From JBOGWY01 sp050694015 (GTDB lineage: Bacteria; Actinomycetota; CADDZG01; WHSQ01), in NCBI GenBank assembly GCA_050694015.1, contig JBOGWY010000136.1, positions 1 through 7,190 of the forward strand: a DNA stretch of 7,190 bases, read 5' to 3'. Under the pieces are notes generated by a model. It was not told the origin of the DNA, searched no databases, and saw nothing but the letters and a program-made list of their open reading frames with translations. The position numbers and the translations under genes were made by a program. Positions 1 through 5,037 of this stretch are shown one piece after another (positions within the stretch are counted from its first letter, which is position 1; every line of letters begins with the position of its first letter).

Positions 1-73
1 GGCCAGGCTCGGCGGCGGCTCGACGTGATCCGCTAGAGCGAGCTCTTCTCGATGAAGCCGTGCACGCCGGGGG

Positions 74-1186
74 TTATCGCCACGCGTTGAGAGACAGGAT
101 CAGGCCCTCATCGGGCGCGCTCTTGCCCTCCAGCACGGCGCGGTACGCCCCCTCGGTCGCCGTCGGTCCCTCGGCATGAACGATCCCCATCCATCCCTTC
201 ACCGACGGGAGGAAGGCTTGCCACGCGTCCGAGTAGCGAGCACCGAACTCGCGCGGCCCCCATTCCTCGCGCCGTTTTTCCATCCACGGCGGAAGGAAGA
301 AGAACTCCGCATCGCCGGCGAGACCACCCCCCGACGGGACCTGCTCCCACTGTGTCGCTCCGATCAGCACGACCTTCTTGAGGTCGTCGCCGAGATGAGC
401 ACGCAGGCGCTCGATCAAGGACGGGTTTCCGGCGAGGTCGACGTAGACGACGCGCGTTCCCGACGGCAGGGTCTCCACGTTGTCGTAAGTCACGACGTCG
501 TCGTAGTAACCGACCGTTCTGCAGAACTCCGCGTTCCCTTGCGACGTGAGGCCGACCACCCGGCACCCCGACGGCCGGTCGCGCGCCAGAAGGAACGCGG
601 TCCCGAGCGCGGTCTTGCTCGACGCGCTCGAGAAAACGACGGCTTCCGCCCCGTACAGTCCGTTGTCGGCGAGAAAGTCGGCGGCCCCGAACGACGTCAT
701 GTAGAGCGGACGCCATATCGCTTGCAGGTCCTCGAGGTCCGGCTGGTGGGTGGGGTCCCCAGCGAGCCTCACTAAACGCTGATAGACGGCGGGCAACTCG
801 GCTCGATGGGGAGAGCCGTCGACGAATCCGGCGGGGGTGACCTTGTCTGCGTGAACGACGAGATACGCAGACATAGGGAGGTAGCCGAAGACCCGTTCGC
901 CCACTGCGATGTCATCGTGTGACGAGCGGATCACCTCCGCGTAACCCCATACCGGAACGCGGCCGTATCCATCGGGGCCCGGAAAGAAGTCCCAGTAACG
1001 CATCGCGTCGCCGAAGGTTGCGTAAGTGATGTTGTTGGCGGTGAATCCGAACTTCTCGATGCGTAGCAGCACGCCTCCGGGATCCAACGCGATCTCATCC
1101 GGATCGGGTGCCGACACCAACTTGACGTCGCGCAGGTCGTCCCTGCGGACGAGAAGATCGACGGGGCCCTGCCGCAGGTCGTCCAT
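74..1186 (-). CDS. DUF2855 family protein (MDR/alcohol-dehydrogenase-like fold)
   Basis: A 370-residue protein that I recognise as DUF2855, a family distantly related to medium-chain dehydrogenases/reductases. Its biochemical role is not established. The N-terminal part (about residues 35-120) resembles a GroES-like domain, with FGFTANNITYATFG near residues 46-59 and the stretch VPVWGYAEV (77-85) followed by VGERVFGYLPM (95-105). A nucleotide-binding-like half follows, with SSASSKTA at 186-193 and VVGLTSQGN at 210-218. I see no zinc-ligand cysteine cluster, so a metal-dependent alcohol dehydrogenase is unlikely. The length is about right for the family. The ATG at 1186 is preceded by a weak AAGG about 8-10 bases upstream. 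The gene begins 37 bp after the RTX-like gene with no terminator between, so read-through is plausible. The family call is confident; the substrate is unknown. Confidence 0.85.
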   Translation of the reverse strand: MDDLRQGPVDLLVRRDDLRDVKLVSAPDPDEIALDPGGVLLRIEKFGFTANNITYATFGDAMRYWDFFPGPDGYGRVPVWGYAEVIRSSHDDIAVGERVFGYLPMSAYLVVHADKVTPAGFVDGSPHRAELPAVYQRLVRLAGDPTHQPDLEDLQAIWRPLYMTSFGAADFLADNGLYGAEAVVFSSASSKTALGTAFLLARDRPSGCRVVGLTSQGNAEFCRTVGYYDDVVTYDNVETLPSGTRVVYVDLAGNPSLIERLRAHLGDDLKKVVLIGATQWEQVPSGGGLAGDAEFFFLPPWMEKRREEWGPREFGARYSDAWQAFLPSVKGWMGIVHAEGPTATEGAYRAVLEGKSAPDEGLILSLNAWR

Positions 1187-1223
1187 GCCGCGACCTTACG
1201 TGAGACCCGTTAACCGCGAGACG

Positions 1224-1622
1224 TCATTGCCACTGCGTCTCGCACGACACGAACTGGTCGGCACCCGGGCCACCGACGCAGACGTCGTTACCGGCCCCGC
1301 CGTCCATGGTGTCGTTGCCTGCGCCCCCTACGAGGCAGTCGTCCCCACTGCGACCTTCGACGATGTTGGCAGCTGCATCCGCGATGAGTAGATCGGGTCC
1401 GTTGCTCCCGATCAGCAGCGACCCGCCTTTTCGGCCGCCGCGCGGCCCCGAGACGACGCCGGACACTGCGACGCCGTTACATTCCGCCGGTTTCATCTCG
1501 TTGGCGGTCGGAACCATCGCGCCCTGGCCTGCGCCCGACGGAGAGATCGCGTTCGTCGCGGTCGACGCCGTAGATGCCAGCAACACGATCGCGGCAAAGG
1601 CGAGGGAAACCACCAGCCTCAT
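1224..1622 (-). CDS. Secreted small RTX-type calcium-binding repeat protein
   Basis: A 132-residue exported protein. Residues 1-24 form a signal peptide: one arginine, then a hydrophobic core (LVVSLAFAAIVLLAS) and an Ala/Ser/Thr-rich cleavage region. The C-terminal half is built from RTX (hemolysin-type) nonapeptides of the pattern GGxGxDxxx. Four clear units lie at 90-98, 99-107, 108-116 and 117-125, with two degenerate ones in the same register at 72-80 (GSNGPDLLI) and 81-89. In known families such repeats bind calcium and form a parallel beta-roll outside the cell. The protein has four cysteines (48, 96, 115, 127), unusual for classic RTX exoproteins and suggesting disulfides. It also has its own signal peptide and no visible type I C-terminal secretion signal. 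Its ATG overlaps the preceding peptidase stop (ATGA, 1619-1622), so translational coupling is likely. A structural surface or matrix role is inference. Confidence 0.8.
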   Translation of the reverse strand: MRLVVSLAFAAIVLLASTASTATNAISPSGAGQGAMVPTANEMKPAECNGVAVSGVVSGPRGGRKGGSLLIGSNGPDLLIADAAANIVEGRSGDDCLVGGAGNDTMDGGAGNDVCVGGPGADQFVSCETQWQ

Positions 1623-3406
1623 GCGGATGCACTTTTCCCTCGGGCCCCGTCCCTCGGAGGGCGCGCTACAAGGGTGTATCTGGAGATTCCGTCCTGACGG
1701 ACAGACCGCGTGATCTTCCGGCTCGGTTCGACAACGGGCTCTTCCTTATCTGGCGGCATCACGCGGTACCGGTAGATAAGCCCGTCACAGGTCACCGTGT
1801 AGACATGCCCTCCGCGCGCGGCCTCATGAAGGATGACCTGCTCGAACTGCTCGGCCAATCGCGCGAGCGTTTCGAAGTCCGAAACGTCGATCGCGTCGAT
1901 CGCATGCGGGCCCTCGTTGACGCTGACCAACAACTTGCCGTACTTGGCCTGGATACGCTGTGCATCGTCGCCGGGCCCGACGAGTATCAGGAAGGCAAGA
2001 GCGATCATCAGCACGGCCACACTCGTACCGGCGCCGAACACGGCAGCGTTCTGAAGCGTCCCGGACGGGACCGTACGACCGCCGACCGACACGTCGTCGA
2101 TAGAGGGCGACTCTGCGCTGAGCGTGCCCGATTGCGAAGTCTCGAAGGTCGTCGCCCCCTCTTCGCCGGCGACCGGCGGTGACAGCTGGAGCCCGTCGAA
2201 GCCGAGTTCCATATCGGCCTCGAACCGATCCTCGAGCCAGTGCCCGTCGAGTGTGGCACGAACGTCGATCTCGGCCATCACTCGTACGCCATACGAGCTC
2301 TGGTCTACGCCGGTGGCGCGTTCGACGCGGCGCACGACGTCCACGATCCGAGCGAGTCGCAATCGCGACGACAACTTGACGCCGTCCGAGGTAGGCGTCT
2401 GAGTCGTCGGCAAGGTGATCGTTCGGCGGAGACCGTTCGCTGCGGTGAGGCGCGCCACAAGGCGTCCGTCGGCATCGACCGCACCGCGAGCCTCACTGTC
2501 GAGACGGTAGGTGTGCGTGAGCGCGATCTCGTCCAGGACGTTCAGGAAGATGGGCTCTCCCACTACGAGAGTCGGACCGTCGTACGCGGGAGAATCGGGA
2601 ACATCGGCGTTGTAGGAGAAGACGCCTGAGTGTGCGTACCCGATGTCCGCCCGGCCAACCGCCGTGAGGGGTTCGGCGCGAAGGTACAGGCCGGCGGAGC
2701 CGAACCCAACGACACCGACCATCGCAACGATCACGACGGCGCGAGCGCGCTTGGCCCCCCGCCGAACGACCGGCGCGGTCGTCGCCTCGGGCTCTAGCAT
2801 CTCGGGAGGCGGCCCTTCGGCGCGGCGGATCGGGATAACGCGCGCCACCGATCCGACCTGCTCTTGATGCGGAACGATCACCGGACGTGGATCGCCTGTA
2901 CGCGGCTTCTCGATATGGCTGTGTTTCGCGCGCCTGCGCCGGCGACGCGACGACTTGACGCCGCCGGATGCCACCAGCGCCATGATCGCGAGGGTTGCCA
3001 CGACAACGCCCACGGGTGACCGCAACGCCCTGAGGCCTGTTCCTAGGTTCGGGATGTGGAACAACATCGTGCCCGTGAAGCGCGCCTGTGCGGGCTTTTC
3101 GGGATCCAGGAAGTCGTTGTTGTCGCCCTTGAAGACGAAACGACCGTCGCGCTCCGCAACGATCCGATGCAGGACCGTGCGGTCGAGTTCGACGCTGTGG
3201 TAAGCGACGACATCGCTGACCCCGTACGAATCCTGGGATCGGATGATGGCGAGGTCACCCTCGTGCAGAAGCGGCTCCATGCTGTTGCCCGTCGTGATGA
3301 CGTAGCTCGTAGAGCCTCCGAGCTGAGGAGGTGCGAGAAAGACCCACGCGGCGGCACCGACGACGAGCGTCAGTACCGCCGCATAGACCTTGCGTCTCGC
3401 TCCCAT
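1619..3406 (-). CDS. SipW-type signal peptidase I fused to a DUF5305-like membrane protein
   Basis: A 595-residue, four-span membrane protein. Span 1 (7-25) is followed by an external S26 peptidase domain. It has GNSMEPLL with the likely nucleophile Ser42, TVLHRIV with His80 where bacterial LepB would have lysine, and KGDNND (93-98) supplying Asp95 or Asp98. Ser-His-Asp is the signature of the SipW/archaeal/ER class. Span 2 (131-147) returns to the cytoplasm before a basic linker with six arginines (154-159). Span 3 (221-242), an external beta-rich segment (243-456), span 4 (457-476) and a cytoplasmic tail (477-595, with VYTVTCDGLIYRYRV at 535-549) resemble DUF5305, a family I recall as usually separate and often next to such peptidases. 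A canonical signal peptidase is far shorter. The gene lies 60 bp after the small exported-protein gene, its likely substrate. The ATG at 3406 lacks a clear Shine-Dalgarno sequence. The peptidase call is strong; the DUF5305 call is good, from pattern memory. Confidence 0.88.
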   Translation of the reverse strand: MGARRKVYAAVLTLVVGAAAWVFLAPPQLGGSTSYVITTGNSMEPLLHEGDLAIIRSQDSYGVSDVVAYHSVELDRTVLHRIVAERDGRFVFKGDNNDFLDPEKPAQARFTGTMLFHIPNLGTGLRALRSPVGVVVATLAIMALVASGGVKSSRRRRRRAKHSHIEKPRTGDPRPVIVPHQEQVGSVARVIPIRRAEGPPPEMLEPEATTAPVVRRGAKRARAVVIVAMVGVVGFGSAGLYLRAEPLTAVGRADIGYAHSGVFSYNADVPDSPAYDGPTLVVGEPIFLNVLDEIALTHTYRLDSEARGAVDADGRLVARLTAANGLRRTITLPTTQTPTSDGVKLSSRLRLARIVDVVRRVERATGVDQSSYGVRVMAEIDVRATLDGHWLEDRFEADMELGFDGLQLSPPVAGEEGATTFETSQSGTLSAESPSIDDVSVGGRTVPSGTLQNAAVFGAGTSVAVLMIALAFLILVGPGDDAQRIQAKYGKLLVSVNEGPHAIDAIDVSDFETLARLAEQFEQVILHEAARGGHVYTVTCDGLIYRYRVMPPDKEEPVVEPSRKITRSVRQDGISRYTLVARPPRDGARGKSASA

Positions 3407-3466
3407 GAAGTTGACCGTGCGGTCCCGCGCCGTCGACTGCTCGCGACGACGCCTCGCTGGGACTCC

Positions 3467-3871
3467 TTAGTCGGCCACCACGACGGTCAGGTTGGTTACG
3501 TCCGCGACCGTGGAACCTGCCGGCGCCGTGCAGTTGCTAACGGTTGCCGTCGTTCCCGGCGACGCCGCGTTGACGGCGGTGCAATTGCTCGACCATGCAC
3601 CCGTGTCGCTGAGCCGGTACTTGATCGTCGCGCCACTAGCCGGCTGACCATCGAGCGTGAAATCGATCGAATCGATGTTGCCCGGGTCCGACGCGTTGAG
3701 GTCGTAGTGCACACCGCTGACCTCGTAACCTGAGATGCTCTGCGCGCCCGCTCCCGCCTTCGGCTCCGACGCGAATGTGTTGGTGTTGGTGTACGCGATA
3801 CCCGCGACCGACAACATCCCACCGATCAGAGCGATACCGAGCCAGCGGCTCATCTTGCTGCGTCTGTACAT
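3467..3871 (-). CDS. Small exported protein with SipW-dependent-type signal segment (putative cognate substrate)
   Basis: A 134-residue protein: basic N-terminus (MYRRSKMSRW), hydrophobic segment (LGIALIGGMLSVAGIAY, 11-27), then TNTNTFASEP and a small-residue patch before SISGYEVSGVHYDLN (45-59). This arrangement resembles SipW-dependent signal peptides of the TasA/camelysin type. The mature part looks beta-rich, with IDSIDFTLDG (66-75), two cysteines (87, 104) that could form one disulfide, and a hydrophobic C-terminal strand (LTVVVAD). I recall similar small actinobacterial proteins without an assigned function. The ATG at 3871 is chosen because AAAGGGAG lies six bases upstream; the in-frame GTG at 3892 would place that ribosome site inside the gene. 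It is the first gene of the cluster, directly before the SipW-type peptidase that probably cleaves it. A fibre, pilin-like or matrix subunit is inferred, not shown. Confidence 0.75.
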   Translation of the reverse strand: MYRRSKMSRWLGIALIGGMLSVAGIAYTNTNTFASEPKAGAGAQSISGYEVSGVHYDLNASDPGNIDSIDFTLDGQPASGATIKYRLSDTGAWSSNCTAVNAASPGTTATVSNCTAPAGSTVADVTNLTVVVAD

Positions 3872-3877
3872 GCGTTG

Positions 3878-3885
3878 CTCCCTTT
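3878..3885 (-). promoter_or_regulatory. Ribosome binding site deciding the ATG at 3871
   Basis: On the minus strand AAAGGGAG sits six bases before the ATG at 3871-3869. It is the strongest Shine-Dalgarno match in the secretion cluster and lies inside the reading frame that would start at the GTG at 3892, which argues against that upstream start. Confidence 0.75.
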
Positions 3886-3892
3886 CTCCCAC

Positions 3893-4242
3893 CCGGACTT
3901 ACCGAGTCCTGTGAACATGTGCATCAGATAAGCGCGTTCTAAGAGCAGACGGAATACGACGTACTACCTACGTAGCCCGGAATACCTACGCCGTTCTCGC
4001 GCACGCCGACATCGCGCAGATGTGGATACAGCGTCATCGTGGGCTTATGCCGTAAGTTGATCGTGTTGCGATGTCGCTCGCGATCGACCCGCGTCTACGT
4101 CAAATGAACTAGTCCACGTTCTGGCGCGAAGGTGCATATTTCGGACACGAGGACCAGGCGAATCTCACTCGAATCGGGCATCTAGGAAACGCTCTGTGGA
4201 TTGTGGGAATCGCCACGCCGCCGCCCGGGCGTCGCGCGGGCC
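3893..4242. other. Intergenic region between the DUF1801 gene and the secretion cluster
   Basis: About 350 bp without a supportable gene. It probably carries the promoter of the cluster starting at 3871, including the repeat block at 3950-3990. The part nearest the DUF1801 stop is GC-rich, with a palindrome CGCCCGGGCG around 4223-4232, but it lacks a T tract and is not a convincing terminator. From about 4000 to 4200 I see nothing interpretable. Confidence 0.5.
3950..3990. promoter_or_regulatory. Candidate operator upstream of the secretion cluster
   Basis: Two identical 8-mers, TACCTACG (CGTAGGTA on the minus strand), occur at 3965-3972 and 3983-3990, 18 bp apart. The first overlaps a perfect palindrome CTACGTAG (3968-3975). 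CGGAATAC is also repeated at 3950-3957 and 3978-3985. The block ends about 80 bp before the start codon at 3871, a sensible place for an activator or repressor site. The regulator is unknown and I could not place a convincing -35/-10 pair. Confidence 0.4.
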
Positions 4243-4656
4243 TCAGGCGACGAGGCCCATCTTTGCGGTCTCCTTGATGAGCGCCACGAGCGCCTTTTCG
4301 TCGAGGTCCGCGAGCCTCTTGAATCGCACGCAGGCCTTGCCGATGCTGGCCTTCGGGAGCCGGTCGACGTACCGCTCGGCGACGTAGCCCTTCGCGTCGG
4401 CGGCGAAGCAGTACAGCGAGATGTACGAGGCGTTGCTGGCGATCGAGAGCTTGCAGGCGTCGCCCTCTCGGCCGCTCGCATAGCGGTAGTGAAACGGCCC
4501 ATAGCCGAGCATGCCGCCCATGATGACCGGCTCGAGCTTCGGCGCGTGCTTGCGAATCAGTGCATCGAGTGCCGCGATGTCGGACCGGCGCTTGTCGTCC
4601 ACCGCGGCGATGTACCCGGCCGGAGTCTTCACGTTCAGCTGTCCCTTCATCTTCAT
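4243..4656 (-). CDS. DUF1801 domain-containing protein
   Basis: A 137-residue soluble protein that I recognise as DUF1801, a small alpha/beta family common in actinobacteria, with no established reaction. Supporting stretches are the N-terminal helix with DIAALDALIRKHAP (26-39), EPVIMGGMLGYGPFHY (42-57), the strand pair KLSIASNASYISLYCFA (69-85), and GKACVRFKRLADLDEKAL (106-123) near the end. It has no signal peptide or membrane span. The ATG at 4656 follows GGAGGA by four bases, which favours it over the in-frame ATG two codons later. The tRNA terminator upstream and the 371-bp gap downstream make it look like a single-gene unit. It lies on the chromosomal side of the island junction, so it is probably a host gene that flanked the tRNA before integration. 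The family call is confident; the function is unknown. Confidence 0.85.
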   Translation of the reverse strand: MKMKGQLNVKTPAGYIAAVDDKRRSDIAALDALIRKHAPKLEPVIMGGMLGYGPFHYRYASGREGDACKLSIASNASYISLYCFAADAKGYVAERYVDRLPKASIGKACVRFKRLADLDEKALVALIKETAKMGLVA

Positions 4657-4660
4657 CGCG

Positions 4661-4666
4661 TCCTCC
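4661..4666 (-). promoter_or_regulatory. Ribosome binding site of the DUF1801 gene
   Basis: GGAGGA on the minus strand, four bases before the ATG at 4656. It is a near-consensus Shine-Dalgarno sequence and supports that start over the internal ATG at 4650. Confidence 0.75.
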
Positions 4667-4744
4667 GAGACTCAGCGTCACCACACCGGGACGGCGGTCG
4701 GCACTTCCAGTCGATGAACTGTCGCACGAACCCGGAAAACGAAA

Positions 4745-4762
4745 GGCCCCCTTACGGGGGCC
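4745..4762 (-). terminator. Rho-independent terminator downstream of the tRNA-Met 3' end
   Basis: A perfect 7-bp stem (GGCCCCC / GGGGGCC) with a four-base loop GTAA, followed on the minus strand by TTTCGTTTT. It begins four bases after the encoded CCA end of the tRNA fragment and so looks like the tRNA gene's native terminator. Its retention beside the fragment marks the chromosomal side of the integration junction. Confidence 0.75.
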
Positions 4763-4766
4763 TTGT

Positions 4767-4813
4767 TGGTTGCAGGGGCGGGATTTGAACCCGCGACCTC
4801 CGGGTTATGAGCC
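4767..4813 (-). pseudogene. 3' fragment of tRNA-Met(CAT): attachment site of an integrated element
   Basis: On the minus strand this reads as the 3' part of an elongator tRNA-Met. Anticodon loop CTCATAA has anticodon CAT at 4809-4807; then the anticodon 3' stem CCCGG, variable loop AGGTC, T stem GCGGG/CCCGC around loop TTCAAAT, acceptor 3' strand CCCTGCA, discriminator A and encoded CCA (4769-4767). The 5' part is missing: the five bases before the loop (GGCGG, 4816-4812) cannot pair as CCGGG should, and no D arm or matching TGCAGGG acceptor strand follows upstream. A break at the anticodon arm with an intact 3' end is what tyrosine-recombinase integration into a tRNA gene leaves at the far junction. 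The complete, reconstituted tRNA should lie at the element's other end, beyond the right edge. Confidence 0.85.
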
Positions 4814-4893
4814 GCCGTCACCCGGTTCTGAGTGCTCCGACTTGTTCCTGGTCTGTGCGTTTCCGCTGGTCAGACGATTACGAGTCGAGCCTT

Positions 4894-4923
4894 GATTCGG
4901 CTTCATCCGGGTCGATCCGAATC
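4894..4923. repeat. 7-bp inverted repeat in the island end
   Basis: GATTCGG at 4894-4900 and CCGAATC at 4917-4923 are perfect inverted copies separated by 16 bases. No T tract follows on either strand, so it is not an obvious terminator. Given its place between the tRNA fragment and the arm-like repeats it could be a binding site for an island-encoded protein; this is unproven. Confidence 0.45.
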
Positions 4924-4927
4924 CGCC

Positions 4928-5037
4928 GTTAGCAAATCGTTAGCAAATCGCGGACATCGCGGCGATCTTGCTAACGAACCCAAGAAAAACCCGGTGGTTC
5001 GACTCTAGGAGCCTCGTTAGCAAGTCGTTAGCAATCA
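4928..5037. repeat. Five 11-bp GTTAGCAA(A/G)TC repeats, candidate integrase arm-type sites
   Basis: Two exact tandem copies of GTTAGCAAATC lie at 4928-4938 and 4939-4949. An inverted copy lies at 4964-4975 (minus strand GTTAGCAAGATC). A second tandem pair lies at 5016-5026 (GTTAGCAAGTC) and 5027-5037 (GTTAGCAATCA). The spacing within each pair is exactly 11 bp, about one helical turn, so bound proteins would sit on one face. Short repeated sites beside an att core are typical arm-type sites of lambda-like tyrosine recombinases or excisionase sites. The last copy abuts the methyltransferase stop codon. The repeat is certain; the role is inferred. Confidence 0.8.

Noticed and set aside
1..36. 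Possible 3' end of a plus-strand gene (reading GQARRRLDVIR then TAG), convergent with the DUF2855 gene.
   Set aside because: Only 11 codons are visible, in a GC-rich stretch with no recognisable family, so a gene cannot be supported. I see nothing else in 1-73.
176..775. Long plus-strand open frame opposite the DUF2855 gene, with similar long frames opposite the peptidase (e.g. 3056-3733) and the methyltransferase (6004-6744).
   Set aside because: They are rich in arginine, lack recognisable domains, and lie opposite genes with clear family signatures; they are expected by-products of high GC.
3869..3892. GTG at 3892 as start of the small exported protein (141 residues).
   Set aside because: It would place the strong ribosome site AAAGGGAG inside the gene and add acidic residues ahead of the basic N-terminus of the signal segment; the ATG at 3871 fits better.
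4767..4850. A complete tRNA-Met gene.
   Set aside because: The 5' anticodon stem does not pair, and no D arm or 5' acceptor strand is present; only the 3' part is real.
4560..4895. Plus-strand reading frame containing RDLNPRPPGYEP.
   Set aside because: This is the well-known spurious translation of the antisense strand of a tRNA-Met gene. Its departure from the usual continuation right after GYEP independently shows where the tRNA is broken.
4988..5010. GGTTCGACTC resembling a tRNA T arm near the island end.
   Set aside because: The flanking bases do not form a 5-bp T stem and no other tRNA parts surround it.
4928..5037. CRISPR-like array.
   Set aside because: The repeats are 11 bp, tandem without spacers within pairs, and one is inverted; this does not match CRISPR repeat-spacer architecture.
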